Source: Telmatactis stephensoni (Eukaryota > Cnidaria > Anthozoa > Actiniaria > Isophelliidae). Taken from it: a stretch of 64,000 nt of DNA. Position numbers and translations under genes: made by a program. The notes beneath the pieces are model-generated. The model was not told where the DNA came from and ran no database searches. It saw only the letters and a program-made list of their open reading frames with translations. Each line of letters starts with the position of its first letter. Position 1 is the first letter of the stretch. Where the stretch lies: assembly GCA_029948255.1 (NCBI GenBank), contig JALIZF010001761.1:496001-560000 (forward strand), written 5' to 3'. Shown here one piece after another: positions 1 to 10,803 of the stretch.

Positions 1-99
1 TTTGTCAAAGAAATTGGCTGGTTTGGAAGGGCCTTTAATAAACATACGATACTATCAGTTTAAGTCACTAAAGTCCATTTTATCTCTTTAATTTACCAG

Positions 100-290
100 G
101 CTGTGTACCGCCAGCTCCACCATGTCAAGTGCCTTGTCCGCCATACTATATTTATTTCAAAGATGAAAAGAAACCCACCAAACCAAAACCCACCAAGTTA
201 TGGCAGAGAATCTTTGGTAAATTTACAAAGAAAGCACGCGCCGGACACTTGGTTGGCTATCTCTTGAACGCGTTTAAAAGCGAAAACTAA
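100..290 (+). CDS. Terminal exon of an unrecognised protein with a Cys/Pro-rich segment and a cationic C-terminus
   Basis: A pyrimidine-rich stretch ends in a splice-acceptor-like AG at 98-99. The frame after it is open for 62 codons to TAA at 288-290, and the same frame has a stop at 69-71, so an intron boundary at 99/100 is the simplest reading. The first two bases complete a split codon. The peptide starts with three Cys among Pro residues (CVPPAPPCQVPC), continues with a Lys/Pro stretch (KKPTKPKPTK), and ends in a basic, possibly amphipathic segment (KLWQRIFGKFTKKARAG followed by HLVGYLLNAFKSEN). A polyadenylation signal AATAAA lies 20 bases past the stop. The 5' exons are outside the window. 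I do not recognise the family. A secreted Cys-rich protein or precursor of a cationic peptide is possible, but that rests on composition only. Confidence 0.5.
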
Positions 291-310
291 AAGCCATTTA
301 CACTCTGTAT

Positions 311-316
311 AATAAA
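311..316 (+). promoter_or_regulatory. Polyadenylation signal AATAAA
   Basis: AATAAA lies 20 bases after the stop codon of the terminal exon, a plausible spacing for a short 3' UTR. Confidence 0.45.
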
Positions 317-372
317 ACTAAACGGAAAAGAACTTGTTCCTAGCTATGTACATGGGTTTGAACGTAAAGCCT

Positions 373-496
373 GGCTCACACCAGCGATACAAGCATACAA
401 CCAACATACGCACAATTAGTAGTGTAAAGTTCATTAAATGTGATACTGAGTCTGTATGTCGTTTGCGCTTATGCTTATGAAGCTAGTTTGAACTAG
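373..496. mobile_element. MITE-like inverted repeat, family A (GCTCACACCAGCG ends)
   Basis: The left end (GCTCACACCAGCGATACAAG) and the reverse complement of the right end (GTTCAAACTAGCTTCATAAG) are related over about 50 bases, with a shared inner CAACATACGCA / CGACATACAGACTCAG pattern. Related ends recur at 1740-1917 and 27044-27205, so this is a dispersed non-autonomous family. No coding capacity. The superfamily is not determined. Confidence 0.4.
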
Positions 497-532
497 GTTT
501 ATTAACCTTGTTCCAACGCACTTTGCTATTAA

Positions 533-1191
533 GGCCTGGGTCAGATTCGGATTCAAAATGGCGGACGTAAAACCAATGGGGGTGGTACAATTCTAACATC
601 TTTTTGCAAAAAGTCATCATAGTTTGACATAACTAATTGGGTTCTAAAAATCTTTCAAATTATTAAAAATGTTTCTATGGCAGCAGATTATTTGACCTTT
701 GAACCTAATTGAACGAATTTTTAAAAACGCCTTCGGGAGAGTGGGAAACCTTTTAAAACTCAAAATATTAACTTGCAGTCTTCTTAGGCCTAGGTGGGGC
801 ATTTCTGTTCCAACTAGAAACTCAAGCAATTATAAAGAAATCCTGATTCAAGGTAATTATGAAATTTTATATCTTACATTTACATACGAACCGACAATGT
901 TGGGCAAGATTTCTAGTTGGACTGATATACCAGGAGGCTAGCTCTATAACATCCAGTACTTTATCTCTAGTTCTATGGTTATTTTACTACTCTCCAGAAG
1001 CTTTCTATTCAAAGAAAACTAAAAATGAAGTCAAAGGTCACGGTTTCGTTACCATGGATACCCCATGTCATAGTATTGCACTCATTGGTGGAGTACATTG
1101 ACTGTGCTATTTTCAATGTGTTCTGACAAAGCCACACGTTACGAGATCACTGTTTTACTATTATTCACCATATTTGCATTTGACCCAGGCC
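533..1191. mobile_element. TTAA-flanked non-autonomous element, 659 bp
   Basis: TTAA at 529-532 is followed by GGCCTGGGTCA, and the exact reverse complement TGACCCAGGCC precedes TTAA at 1192-1195. An 11-bp inverted repeat with a TTAA duplication fits a piggyBac- or Kolobok-type cut-and-paste element (known property of those superfamilies). The interior has only short open frames and no recognisable transposase. Confidence 0.6.
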
Positions 1192-1204
1192 TTAATATAC
1201 CTGA

Positions 1205-1712
1205 GCATGTAATGATTGACGCACTTTGAAATAGCTAACGCACTTTGGTAAGAAGAAAGTTAAAGATACACTGATCCCACTAAATCGAACTGCCAATACA
1301 TAGACCTAGGTCACGTGACTCAATATGAAAGGTTCGAAGAATCGAAGAAATTTTTGGAATTTTAGCTTGAAAAATTTAACTATCGGCTTAAAGAAAATGT
1401 AGCACATCTACATATGATATATTTTGCTTTACAATAAAAACGCAAGCACGAACGTATACAGCCAGTGCCCACTCGAATTCCATTTTCACTTTACGATATA
1501 TACCCCCTCCTACTAAAATAGTTATTAAAAAGATATATTACAACATGACATGCAGCTATATATCAATTAAATAGAAATACGAAAGATAATTACAACATGT
1601 GCTACAGTATATTTTACTATGAAAAGTTTATTACAAAGTGCGTCGGTATTTCAAAGTGCGTTAAAATGATTACAAAGTGTGTTAACTATTTCAAAGTGCG
1701 TCAATTATTACA
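1205..1712. repeat. Inverted repeat with recurrent CAAAGTGCG motif
   Basis: GATTGACGCACTTTGAAATAG near 1208-1228, followed by a second GCACTTTG, is mirrored at about 1660-1705, where AAAGTGCGTC / AAAGTGTGTT motifs occur four times at intervals of about 17-25 bases. The arms are about 40 bases and 85-90% alike by eye. The interior is AT-rich and non-coding. A foldback or MITE is likely. A further copy of the motif (ACGCACTTTG) lies at 517-526, outside the TTAA element. Confidence 0.45.
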
Positions 1713-1739
1713 AAGTGAGTTGTAACAAACCTTGAAACC

Positions 1740-1917
1740 TGGTTCAAACTTGCGACGTAAGAAGCATGCACAAAATCAGTAGTATTGGCTAGACGCTGTG
1801 AGGCCTATGTTTTTTATTTATTTATTTTTTCACTAGCAGTGCTTGACCTGTGTGATAAACGTGCACACGATCAAATGCTGCTTTTGCTAATGCTTAGTAT
1901 GTCTCTAGTGTAGTGTG
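1740..1917. mobile_element. MITE-like inverted repeat, family A copy
   Basis: The left side (GGTTCAAACTTGCGACGTAAG then GCATGCAC) resembles the end at 373. The right side (GCTTTTGCTAATGCTTAGTA then TGTCTCTAGTGTA) resembles the inverted right end of the copy at 27205. The two sides are only partly complementary, so this copy is diverged. Confidence 0.3.
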
Positions 1918-1969
1918 TAGTGTAGTGTCGCAATAGCTTTTAATTTAGACTGTTAAAAGCAAAATTATA

Positions 1970-2259
1970 TACACTTATTTCAAAAAATGTTGTCGCGGTG
2001 CAGAGCGAGAAGCGTCAAGCCAAGACCGAAATGCTGGTTTTGTTTGTAATGTATTCAAATCAGGCTCGTTTCTATTGAACTAATTACACAATGTAAGTAT
2101 TTTCAAGTCCTTGTTAGTATATCGCACTCAATTATTTTGATAACAAGTCTTTTTGAATACATTATACGATTATTAGCAGCACAAAACCAGCATTCATTTC
2201 GGGCTTGTCTTGACGCTTGTTGCTTTGAACGGTGACAACGTTTTTTAAAATAAGTGTAC
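1970..2259. mobile_element. MITE-like element, family B (CTTATTTCAAAAAATGTTGTCG ends)
   Basis: Inverted arms of about 90 bases: ACACTTATTTCAAAAAATG near 1971 and its counterpart ending AATAAGTGTA near 2258. Both arms also carry AAGCGTCAAGMCAAG and GAAATGCTGGTTTTGT-like blocks, about 80% alike. TA flanks both ends. The termini resemble those of the inverted repeats at 14625-14912 and 22030-22375 (shared core TTTCAATRAACGTTGTCG). Confidence 0.5.
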
Positions 2260-2835
2260 ATTGCTCCTTCAAACCGAAACGTAGTTCATTCACACCGAAA
2301 TGTAGTCAGGGGCGTATCCAGGATTTTTCATAGAGGGGGTCCTTACATACCAAATTGTCACTATGACATCATAGCCATAGCAATATATTGTTTTAGCGCA
2401 AAGGATCATGGTCGATAGAGGGGGACAGAACTACGTACACGAATTGAAACAAAAAGCGTTCTGTAGAACGAAACAAGAAAAGTCATTAATTGCTATATTC
2501 GCGGGCTTTTTGCTTTTGGTCATGTGCATTGCCATATATGGAACGTCTTGATCAGGAGGCCCAATGCATAATTTCGATTTGAAACGAAACGAAAAGACGA
2601 CTCCGAAGGAATGTAGCGTGACATAATCAGCAAGCATCACGCCATCGTCATGCATTTGTACACACGGGTTTGATTCTACTCCGGCGCGTTTGAAGCACTG
2701 TATTCAAGTGAAATTTTAAAATGTTGCTTTACATATCAAATTTAATAAATTTCTGCAGCGTGTTTTATGATACTTTGAGTAACACTGGACGAAAAAATGG
2801 ATTTGCTCAAGTTTGCATAATGAGCAAATACAGAG

Positions 2836-3353
2836 CAAATCTGGTGCTCCAAATTTGCTATTGGTTTACACGAGTAGCAAAATTGATGTAAACTCCACGT
2901 TTACAAATCTAGCAAATGTAACGCAATTACTGAGTTTGGCTCATATTTGCTATAGATTTGCATAGGCAGGTAAATTTTACTTTTGGATTAAATTTGCTAT
3001 ACTTTTGCTATACTGCAAATCTGGTGCTCTGAATTTGCTATTGGTTTACTTAAGTAGCAAAATTGATGTAAACTCCACATTTCCGACTATAGCAAATGTA
3101 ACGCAATTACCGAATTTGGCTCATATTTGCTGTAGATTTGCGTAGCCAGGTAAAATTGTACTTTTGCATTAAATTTGCTACACATTTGCAAATCTGGTGC
3201 TCTGAATTTGCTATTGGTTTACACGAGTAGCAGAATTGATGTAAACTCCACGTTTACAAGTCTAGCAAATGTAACGCAATTATTGAGTTTGTCTTATATT
3301 TGCTATAGATTTGGATTAAATTTGCTACACTTTTGCTATACTGCAAATCTAAT
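2836..3353. repeat. Subterminal tandem repeat, three units of about 176 bp
   Basis: Units begin with CAAATCTGGTGCTC at 2836, 3016 and 3189 (spacing 180 and 173) and share GAATTTGCTATTGGTTTAC, TTGATGTAAACTCCAC and AGCAAATGTAACGCAATTA. The third unit is shortened at its end. The array lies just inside the left terminus of the CACTA-like element, where such transposons carry transposase-binding repeats. Confidence 0.75.
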
Positions 3354-3469
3354 CTTGGGATTATCGATTGACCAATGAAAACACCGTATGCTATCATGTG
3401 ACATGTTTGAATTGCTTGGCGCGTGGCGGCCATTTTCAGTTGAAACTGTTGATGCGAGGAGTGTTGGAC

Positions 3470-3797
3470 TTCCCTGCTAACAGAGGCTCACACAGACGTT
3501 AAATCACTCGAAAAGTGAGCCTCTGCCGAGCGAGGCCGTTTTCTTTGTTGTGCCGCCGTCCACAATCGTGGACGAAGAAAACCGGGTTTATCCGGTTTAA
3601 ACCGGAAATTAGATGATGCACATGAGCAAATTGGAAACTCCGCTTATTTTTTCGAGCCCACGAGACACGAAACGTCATAATGACGTCAGGGGTTGCTTAG
3701 TTACCTAACGCATGCGCAACAAAGAAAACGGCCTCGCTCGGCAGAGGCTCACTTTTCGAGTGATTTAACGTCTGTGTGAGCCTCTGTTAGCAGGGAA
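3470..3797. mobile_element. Young MITE, 328 bp, with perfect 81-bp inverted ends and a 9-bp target duplication
   Basis: The first and last 81 bases are exact reverse complements (TTCCCTGCTAACAGAGG at the left). GTGTTGGAC flanks both sides (3461-3469 and 3798-3806), a clear 9-bp target duplication. Long inverted ends plus a 9-bp duplication fit Mutator-like (MULE) elements. A hAT element would be expected to give 8 bp. Each arm also contains its own small hairpin (AGAGGCTCAC ... GTGAGCCTCT). It is nested in the CACTA-like element and has no coding capacity. Confidence 0.85.
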
Positions 3798-6700
3798 GTG
3801 TTGGACAAGTTGTGAAGCGAAAATTTCTTCTTTTGTGCTAGAAAATGATTTTTATTCTTGTTAAACGAAGAGCGACAAGTTAAGAGACGTTTTTCTTCAA
3901 AAATGTCATTGTTTTGATGCATAAAACCTTCGTATTTTATCGCAATGGAGAGAAGAAGCGATCGACAAATGGCGGCGGATATTTATTGTGCTGTCTGTGC
4001 TACGATTACTTCAAAATAGTAAGTAAACTAACTGTAATTAATTGTATTTTTGATTCTTTAGATACTTTACATAAGAAAAATTGTTTATTTATTAATTCAC
4101 ATTTTGACTTGTGAAGGAAAGCTCGGACTCGTTGAGCTTTTATATTCCAGGTTCGTACTTTAGCAAATTTTCGAAATTGACCTTCGAGCTTTCGGGAGAA
4201 GGAGTTCAGAATCCCAGAGCCGAAATCCCTTTGCTCACAGGGTAAAAAAACGCTCTTTTCTTAACTGGGACATTTCCCTACTAATACCCTAGTAATGTAT
4301 AGTTTTGTGGTTTCCAAAGGAGCAAGTTTCTAGTGTTTTCTTAAGGAAAAGTTCGACAACAGTCGTAAATAAACATGATCCGAGAGGATACTATTATATC
4401 TTGAAAGCCTATCACGACTACGTTGCTTTCAAATAATCCTATTGACTGTGGAACTCTTTTATTTTGTTATTCTAGATTTCGATTCACAATATATGATGAC
4501 CAGCTTTCTTCAAATTCCTTATAATTGGTAAGTGAATATTAAAGCTATATATTGTTGTCATAATTTCCCCCTGTATTTATTAACACACCAAAATGAACTC
4601 AAGTACATTCAAGGTCTTTGTGCTATTGTTTCGGGCATCAAAAAGTGTTGTAAACAGTAGTGACATGATTACTTTGTACACTACATGACACTTTAATACA
4701 CAGTGTAGAAGAGTGTTAAATATTAAACCAAATCAAGGCTGTTCTCAGGCACCCAGGCACTGCTGTAAGAGCACAGGCCTGCAGACTATATTGTGCTACA
4801 TGTTGCAGACTAGTAATGATTCTTTTACTTTCTCATTACAGAGTGTTACTGATGTTGGACAATTATTGCAAACAGACTAGCACAATATCAGCTGGTACTC
4901 AAAATCATAAATATTATTCAGTTAATGTCATTAGATTATTATTTTGAGCTGACTCTTACACCATTCTTTTTAGAAAGCAAAATTATAATTTTCAAGGGTA
5001 AAAATATTTTCTCTTTGTGAAAAACTGAAAGAGGTCAATGCAAGAATAGCCTAAGTGATGTGTGATTAATTTGATCTTAGTCAGTATTCTCCTAAGCTGA
5101 GCTCAAATCAATAAGAACATAATTAGTATGTCTTTTTGGATGAGGCTCTTCAATGAACTTGCAGTTTGGATTTTGATCACAGTCCCAAGTTAGGTTAGTT
5201 ATTTTCGTATGAGATTTGAAGTGAGCTTAGTTAAGCAATAAACAAGTTAATGGTCAGTATGTTGCTCAATGTCCGCCTTGATGTTGCATAAGTTATTCAA
5301 AATTGTAAGCAAAAACCTGTGGAAGTTGTGGAAAGTTAAAGCATTTGTATTGTCCAATCACACCTTCCTGGGTCATTGATGTGTACTTCGTGATTACCAC
5401 AGGCTGTTACCAAAACTAAAAAGAATATACTATGTACAGTCAAGTCTGACATTGAGTGAGATGTAACTGTGGTATTATTTGTGTTTGGGTCATAAAGTAT
5501 TCAGACCTTGTTATTGGATTCATGTACAAATGTACTGACTTTTGAAGAAACTTGTATTGCCTTGTAGCTAATTAATTTTTCTCTCCTTGAAAACATTTCA
5601 AATATAAATTAAATAACAAGATTATGCATCTCTTCAGAGAGCTAAACAAACTATCATGTCAGATACTGGTTCCAAAATTAGCTAATGTATTAGTTTGTTA
5701 AAAGTGAAATAGTGAGATGACAAAATAACACAAGGGAATTAGAGTGTATATTATCAAATTTATAATCCAGCAATGCTGATTTTTAATTGAATTGGATTTC
5801 ATTTGAGAAGTCACATTATAGAATTATTAAAACATATATAAGAGGGTTTTAGATATTAAAATAGATAGTAATTTCAAAGTTGAATTTTAGCATACTTGAT
5901 TTAGATTGAAATGAATTGAAATTTGAAAAATCTTATTAAAGGATCAAAAGTTGAAATGAATGAGGGATTTAGATGTATATCCATAGGTGATTTATTAGAT
6001 TGATTTTGAAAGTCATAATTTTCAATTAAATGCATTTTAAAGATGTGTGTATATATACTGAATATTTCCTAATAAAAGTTTGATTCTATGAGTATTATAT
6101 CGTCCTGACGCAATAACGCACGTTTAGCTTCCATGTTATGCGATAGCGCGATGTATCAAACAGCGTACACGCAAATCTAGAAATTATACTTTTCAAAGAG
6201 CAATTTAGTTTGATCATGTTTACAATGGCTTGCACAACGATAAATATACTATAATTGGAGCGCAAGTTTGCGCTGCGTTTGCTCTCACAGCAAAATCAAA
6301 GGCAAATTCAATATTTACTTGACATTTACTACCGTTACAAACATTGCCAAATTTGCAAATTTGCTGTTACATTTGCTCTCACAGCAAACTCGAAATCAAA
6401 CTTCATATTTACTACACATATGCTACCGTGGCAAACATTGCCAAACTTGTAAATTTGCTATACATTTGCTACAGTGTTTACTACTTAGGTGAAAGCGGTA
6501 TTCACCAACTGCCCTGGTGCAGTAAATATAAAGCCAAACACAAAGTTTGCATTTGAGCAAATGTGTAAAAATACGAGCAAATACGGCATTTACTACAGTT
6601 TTGCATCAGCTTTACTCATGCTGTAAATCCATTTTTTCGTCCAGTGTAAGTATATCCGTGATTTTGGGCTCTAAACAGTGATGACTTGAAGAGATATCTC

Positions 6701-7667
6701 TTACGCCGCTTGAAAGTTAAAATTGTCGCAGCTAGTGAATCCCACATACTATCAGAAGAAAAATCATAACTCCGCCAAATAAACACTTAAACCAGTGCAA
6801 TTTACCAGAGAGAAAGAACAACAATATAGCAACGTGTTTTCAGTATTTTGGCGCATATGTTTGAGCGCCGAGTATTTCTTTTCTGCATGACAAGCTATAC
6901 CTTAGTTTTTGCGACGCAAAATACGCATAAAAAATGTTTGCGTCTAGTACTCGAAATCGCTCTGTTTAAACTCTCTGATTTTACTATAAGTATGTGTGCA
7001 TGAATGTGAAGTTTTAGGCCTATGTTATCGTTTTTCAAAAGCTCATCGTAAACGGGAGATATTTTAGAAAGACTGATTTAAACGATCATTGAATATCTTT
7101 GCTGTAAAATCACAGATTGACTTAAAATTACTATCATTCAAAAATTCAATCTTTGCTTGATAATTGGTCCAAAGGATATTTTGATCCGACGAGAAGAAGT
7201 CCATTAAATCGCGAATTTAAAATGAGCTAGAGGTGTAGCGCGTCAACAACTACTTTGAAACACCTTAAAACGCGTCAAATATAATAAAATATAAATTTTA
7301 CTTTGTATTGGCTACCTTCTTAACAATAGCATAGTGGTATACGGAACTTACTCAATTTTTGAGCGCCGATATTCAATACCTAATGTTTCAGTTCCATTGC
7401 CAATACAGGTGAAAATTGTGGATATAAAGCTTAAATTATCTTTCTTGCATGTCAAATATCACACCAACTATTATTTGAAATCAGTTGTTCTAGAGTCTCA
7501 CGCACAAAAAAAAAGTATAGCTGGCCTCATAATAATAATTGAGCAGGGCGCAAAGGAGTACTGGGTAATGGATTGTATGTGAAATTCATTATCAAGTTCC
7601 ATAACTTTCTCTGTCGGTAAAACTTCATTTTACACAAACACGGGATCGGCTATCCATCGAGTTAGAG

Positions 7668-7753
7668 GTTGAGTTGAGTTTGAGTTGAGTTTGAGTTGAG
7701 TTTGAGTTGAGTTTGAGTTGAGTTTGAGTTGAGTTTGAGTTGAGTTTGAGTTT
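7668..7753. repeat. 11-bp minisatellite GAGTTGAGTTT, about 8 copies
   Basis: A head-to-tail array of GAGTTGAGTTT with almost no variation, ending in GAGTTTGCC. Confidence 0.9.
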
Positions 7754-7759
7754 GCCAAA

Positions 7760-10300
7760 AATACTTTAGGTAAAGGATTATTGCTCATTTAATGACAAAA
7801 TATCTACATAGGCCTAGGTGAAATATTTCTACAAGCCAGAGAAAAGGATTCTCGCATGGTGATGAAAGTGTGATTGTGACAACATGCCACTGTCACGCAA
7901 CTTGAATAATAATTATTGAGAGCTGTATTATTTTTTTCTTCGTCTAGAGGTGTATTACGTCTGCATTTTATCGGCCTACCTTTTTCTGGTCGACAGTTAA
8001 AAATTTCCCCTCCGCAAGTTAGCTTTTAGACTAGCTACCGAACTGATAGAGTACTTGTTGATCGGACGCGGATCAAATAACTAAACGTCCGGCTGTCTGG
8101 TAATAATTTTTCCATATATTTCTCTTTGAAATTTTTCTTTCAAAACTGTGCTAACTTTATCTAGAATGTTCATGGGTATCTAGAAACAAACACTCATAAA
8201 AGGGAATCAATAAATGTGCAATTTATAAGGCCTTTGAAATAGAAATTTATGCGCTCAATTTGCGATTGCTTTAAAATAGAAACAACGTACGTGTGGCTCG
8301 AGATTTCCTCAAGTGAATAAAAGAAGACTGGAATTCAATGCTCTTGAATGTCAAAGTTATTAGATGGGGGAAAATGGAAAGTAAAATAATTGTGCAAAAA
8401 GCTCTGTCTGATTGAGTGAGTTTGTAATTTTTTTAATGCTGTGCTGCCATTGGCTGAGTCTGAACTCCAATTATTACACCTAACGTGATTGGCTCTCCCA
8501 GGTTTTCCGGTCAGAGCTCTCCTTACAAATCAGTAGTTGCTTTTGAGACAGATGAACTAGCTGTATTTGGTCATGGAAAAGGTAAGACATATTCTATTAT
8601 TAACACTAAACAGTGGTTTTGACGATTCTTTTCAAATCAGAAGATTTTTTCTGTGCGTAAAGATATGAAATCGTTGCAAAATGGAATGTATTGAGTGATG
8701 AAAAGTGAGAATACGGATTGTTATAAAACGTTTCTCCTCTTTGAAATGTATTCCCAGCGTCTTCATAATCTATAATCATGTAACTGAAAAGGCTAGTTAA
8801 AAAATCTTTCAGACCACAGGAAGAGTATTCTCGTTTAGTGATTTTCTGTTTACAGTAAAAAAGTGGTAAAACAAAAATCAATTAAAAAATTGGACATTGA
8901 AAGCTCTGCAGATGCAACGGAGCGGCCTCTTTTGTGCCCCTGATCTATTGGAAATATTATTGGCTTTACAATTATATATTGTACAATGTTTGAATATACA
9001 ACCTGTTCATGTATGAATATAATTGCTTCCGAGGTGTGAGACACTACTATTGCTTTTAGCTTAATCGTGAACTGACTTTTTTCCTTCGCTTTTTTTTAAA
9101 GTTAAGATCGATTTCAGTTATTAGTTTTTATTTGAAATATAAGTCGAATTGCTATATTAATTAGGCCTCTTATAATTAATCATTATCTTACGTCTTAGGT
9201 TATGCTGTTTAGAAAAATAAATAGTTTGTACATTTTCTTCGAAAGGAGGAAGCGCAACAATGTAATTTATATTTTATTGATGAAGTTCGGTTGTTATGTT
9301 AAAACAACTGTGAAGGTGCTTTTTAGAATTTGCTGCCTTTTCATTTTAGACGATTTCTCGATGTTTATTTGTGCAGTAGAAATGAGTTTGTATAGAATCA
9401 TTAGCTGGACGCACAGTGCAACATTTCTTGTAACGTTGACCGCACAAGAAGGATTATTGTATTTGTGTCCATCCCTTGAATTTCTCTCGCAATTGTTGTG
9501 CGCACGCACCATGGCTTGTAACAGTCAGTTAAGAATATCACAAAGCGCAGTCCCTCAAAAGGCAGCTTCGCTACAAAGGTATAGCTCGCATTTTAGACAT
9601 TTTTTAGACATTAGCCTTAATTCCTAAGGAAATACGTTAGCGCTGTTCTGAAGCCAATTGCGTGCAACGTCCCATGAGAATATGCATTGAATATGCATTG
9701 GTCTTAAGCTTCTACCAATGTACGTAATTGACTATCCTATCTTAAGTTAGAAAATTCTGACGTGTTACCATTGTGTGCTTAGTGGTTTCAAAAGTAGAAT
9801 AGGTACGTAGGTGTTAAAAGCAAAATCATATACATTGTTCCTTCAATTAGAAACGTTGGTAGTTCATTCACACCGAAACGTAGGTGTTTCTTATCTCTCA
9901 TTAAGTAATTATTGTGAAATAATAAACCATGTTCTACATATACAGCCAATCTCATTAACGTTGTCCAGAGAAAAAGACTATTCCAAATATCGGCACGTGT
10001 CTCATGAAATATTCAACATTCTAGTGTATTTACAAAGAGTCTGCATCGATGTTTTGTTTTCATTAGCTGTAAAGCTGCGAATTTCATGTTCACAAACTAT
10101 ATTCAAAGCTAGAAACGAATATTTAATGGCTGTGTTTTCATTAGAAATTTTTACTCGCGTAAAACGCCTCAAGATGTTTGTTTACCTACCAACTTTAAGC
10201 TACTTTAGATTTTACAGTGTTTTCACTTGCAAAGAAGGTGTTAGGTTCAGTGGCAGGTACTAGATCTTTCTCTAGTTAATAAGTATTCAGCTCGCGGGAG
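7760..10300. other. No gene recognised
   Basis: Open frames of up to about 150 codons occur (for example 9202-9627 and 9811-10263), but none matches a family I recognise and the longer ones are rich in AT-biased residues. At 9812-9885 there is a diverged copy of sequence also seen at 1953-1975 and 2262-2310 (GTTAAAAGCAAAATC, TTCATTCACACCGAAAYGTA). Confidence 0.5.
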
Positions 10301-10308
10301 ATTCAAAA

Positions 10309-10803
10309 ATGGCGCGAATACAGGGACTTGTGTGTACTTTATTGTTGCTCCTTTCGGCGATATTCCGTCACAATCGACACCGATTTTTACGCAATCTTCG
10401 ACTTTTCTCTTTGCAACGAAGGCAAAGGACGCAAATATTATCAATTCTACAAAGAAGAAGGCAAGTTCAAGGTAATCGACATTATAGACCCAAGAGAGCT
10501 TGGATGTACAACCGACCTCAATTCTGGTTTTTCTGGACTCCTAAACAATCCTAATGAAAATCATCTGTGGCGCGAGCATTTCAGAGTCAACTGGGATACA
10601 TTTAATTATATTTGTGGCCTGGTTCGACCTTACATCGCTAAACAGGATACTTTGCTACGAGGAGCAATTTCAGTGGAAAAACGTGTGGCCATAGCCTTAT
10701 GGCGCTTAGCTACTGGCAACTCGTTTAGGACAATTGGACTCACATTTGGCGTCGGCCGTTGTACTGCCATGAACATAAAAAACGAATTCTGTGCAGCACT
10801 AAC
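10309..10803 (+). pseudogene. PIF/Harbinger (HARBI1-like) transposase, N-terminal fragment, frameshifted
   Basis: From an ATG at 10309 the frame encodes a hydrophobic then Arg-rich N-terminus ending RPQFWFFWTPKQS. Near 10520-10555 the resemblance moves to the other frame (open from 10328), which carries FRVNWDTFNYICGLVRPYI, then ISVEKRVAIALWRLATG and IGLTFGVGRCTA. This order matches the region before the DDE domain in Harbinger transposases of the HARBI1/DDE_Tnp_4 group. These are cut-and-paste nucleases. The DDE catalytic domain is missing because the match stops near 10803, where LINE sequence begins. With a frameshift and no catalytic domain it cannot be active. I found no remainder of the transposase after the LINE. 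Confidence 0.75.

Larger units (their letters stand above)
2783..6646. mobile_element. CACTA/EnSpm-like non-autonomous DNA element, about 3.9 kb
   Basis: Left end CACTGGACGAAAAAATGGAT at 2783 and its exact reverse complement ending at 6646 form terminal inverted repeats of about 22 bp, flanked on both sides by TAA (2780-2782 and 6647-6649). CACTG termini with a 3-bp duplication and dense subterminal repeats (many AGCAAAT / ATTTGCT motifs at 2801-3355 and 6255-6610) are typical of CACTA/EnSpm elements. PIF/Harbinger (TWA duplications) is the alternative. No transposase is visible. The interior holds a nested 328-bp element and about 2.4 kb of AT-rich sequence. A short Cys-containing frame beginning at the ATG at 3945, followed by a donor-like TAAGTAA near 4019, is the only exon-like piece and is weak. 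Confidence 0.65.

Noticed and set aside
2309..2345. Lone hAT-like end CAGGGGCGTATCCAGGATTT
   Set aside because: No matching second end or target duplication was found nearby, so it cannot be called an element.
3945..4020. Possible first exon (ATG 3945) followed by TAAGTAA inside the CACTA-like element
   Set aside because: Too short, no following exon is visible, and it may be chance.
2783..6646. CRISPR-like array reading of the regularly spaced AGCAAAT words
   Set aside because: Repeats are short, unevenly spaced and bounded by transposon ends in a eukaryotic genome.
9202..9627. 141-codon frame
   Set aside because: No domain, no homologue recognised, and it overlaps an antisense frame of similar quality.
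9811..10263. 150-codon frame just upstream of the Harbinger fragment
   Set aside because: It begins with a non-ATG codon and its first part is a diverged repeat also seen near 1955 and 2262.
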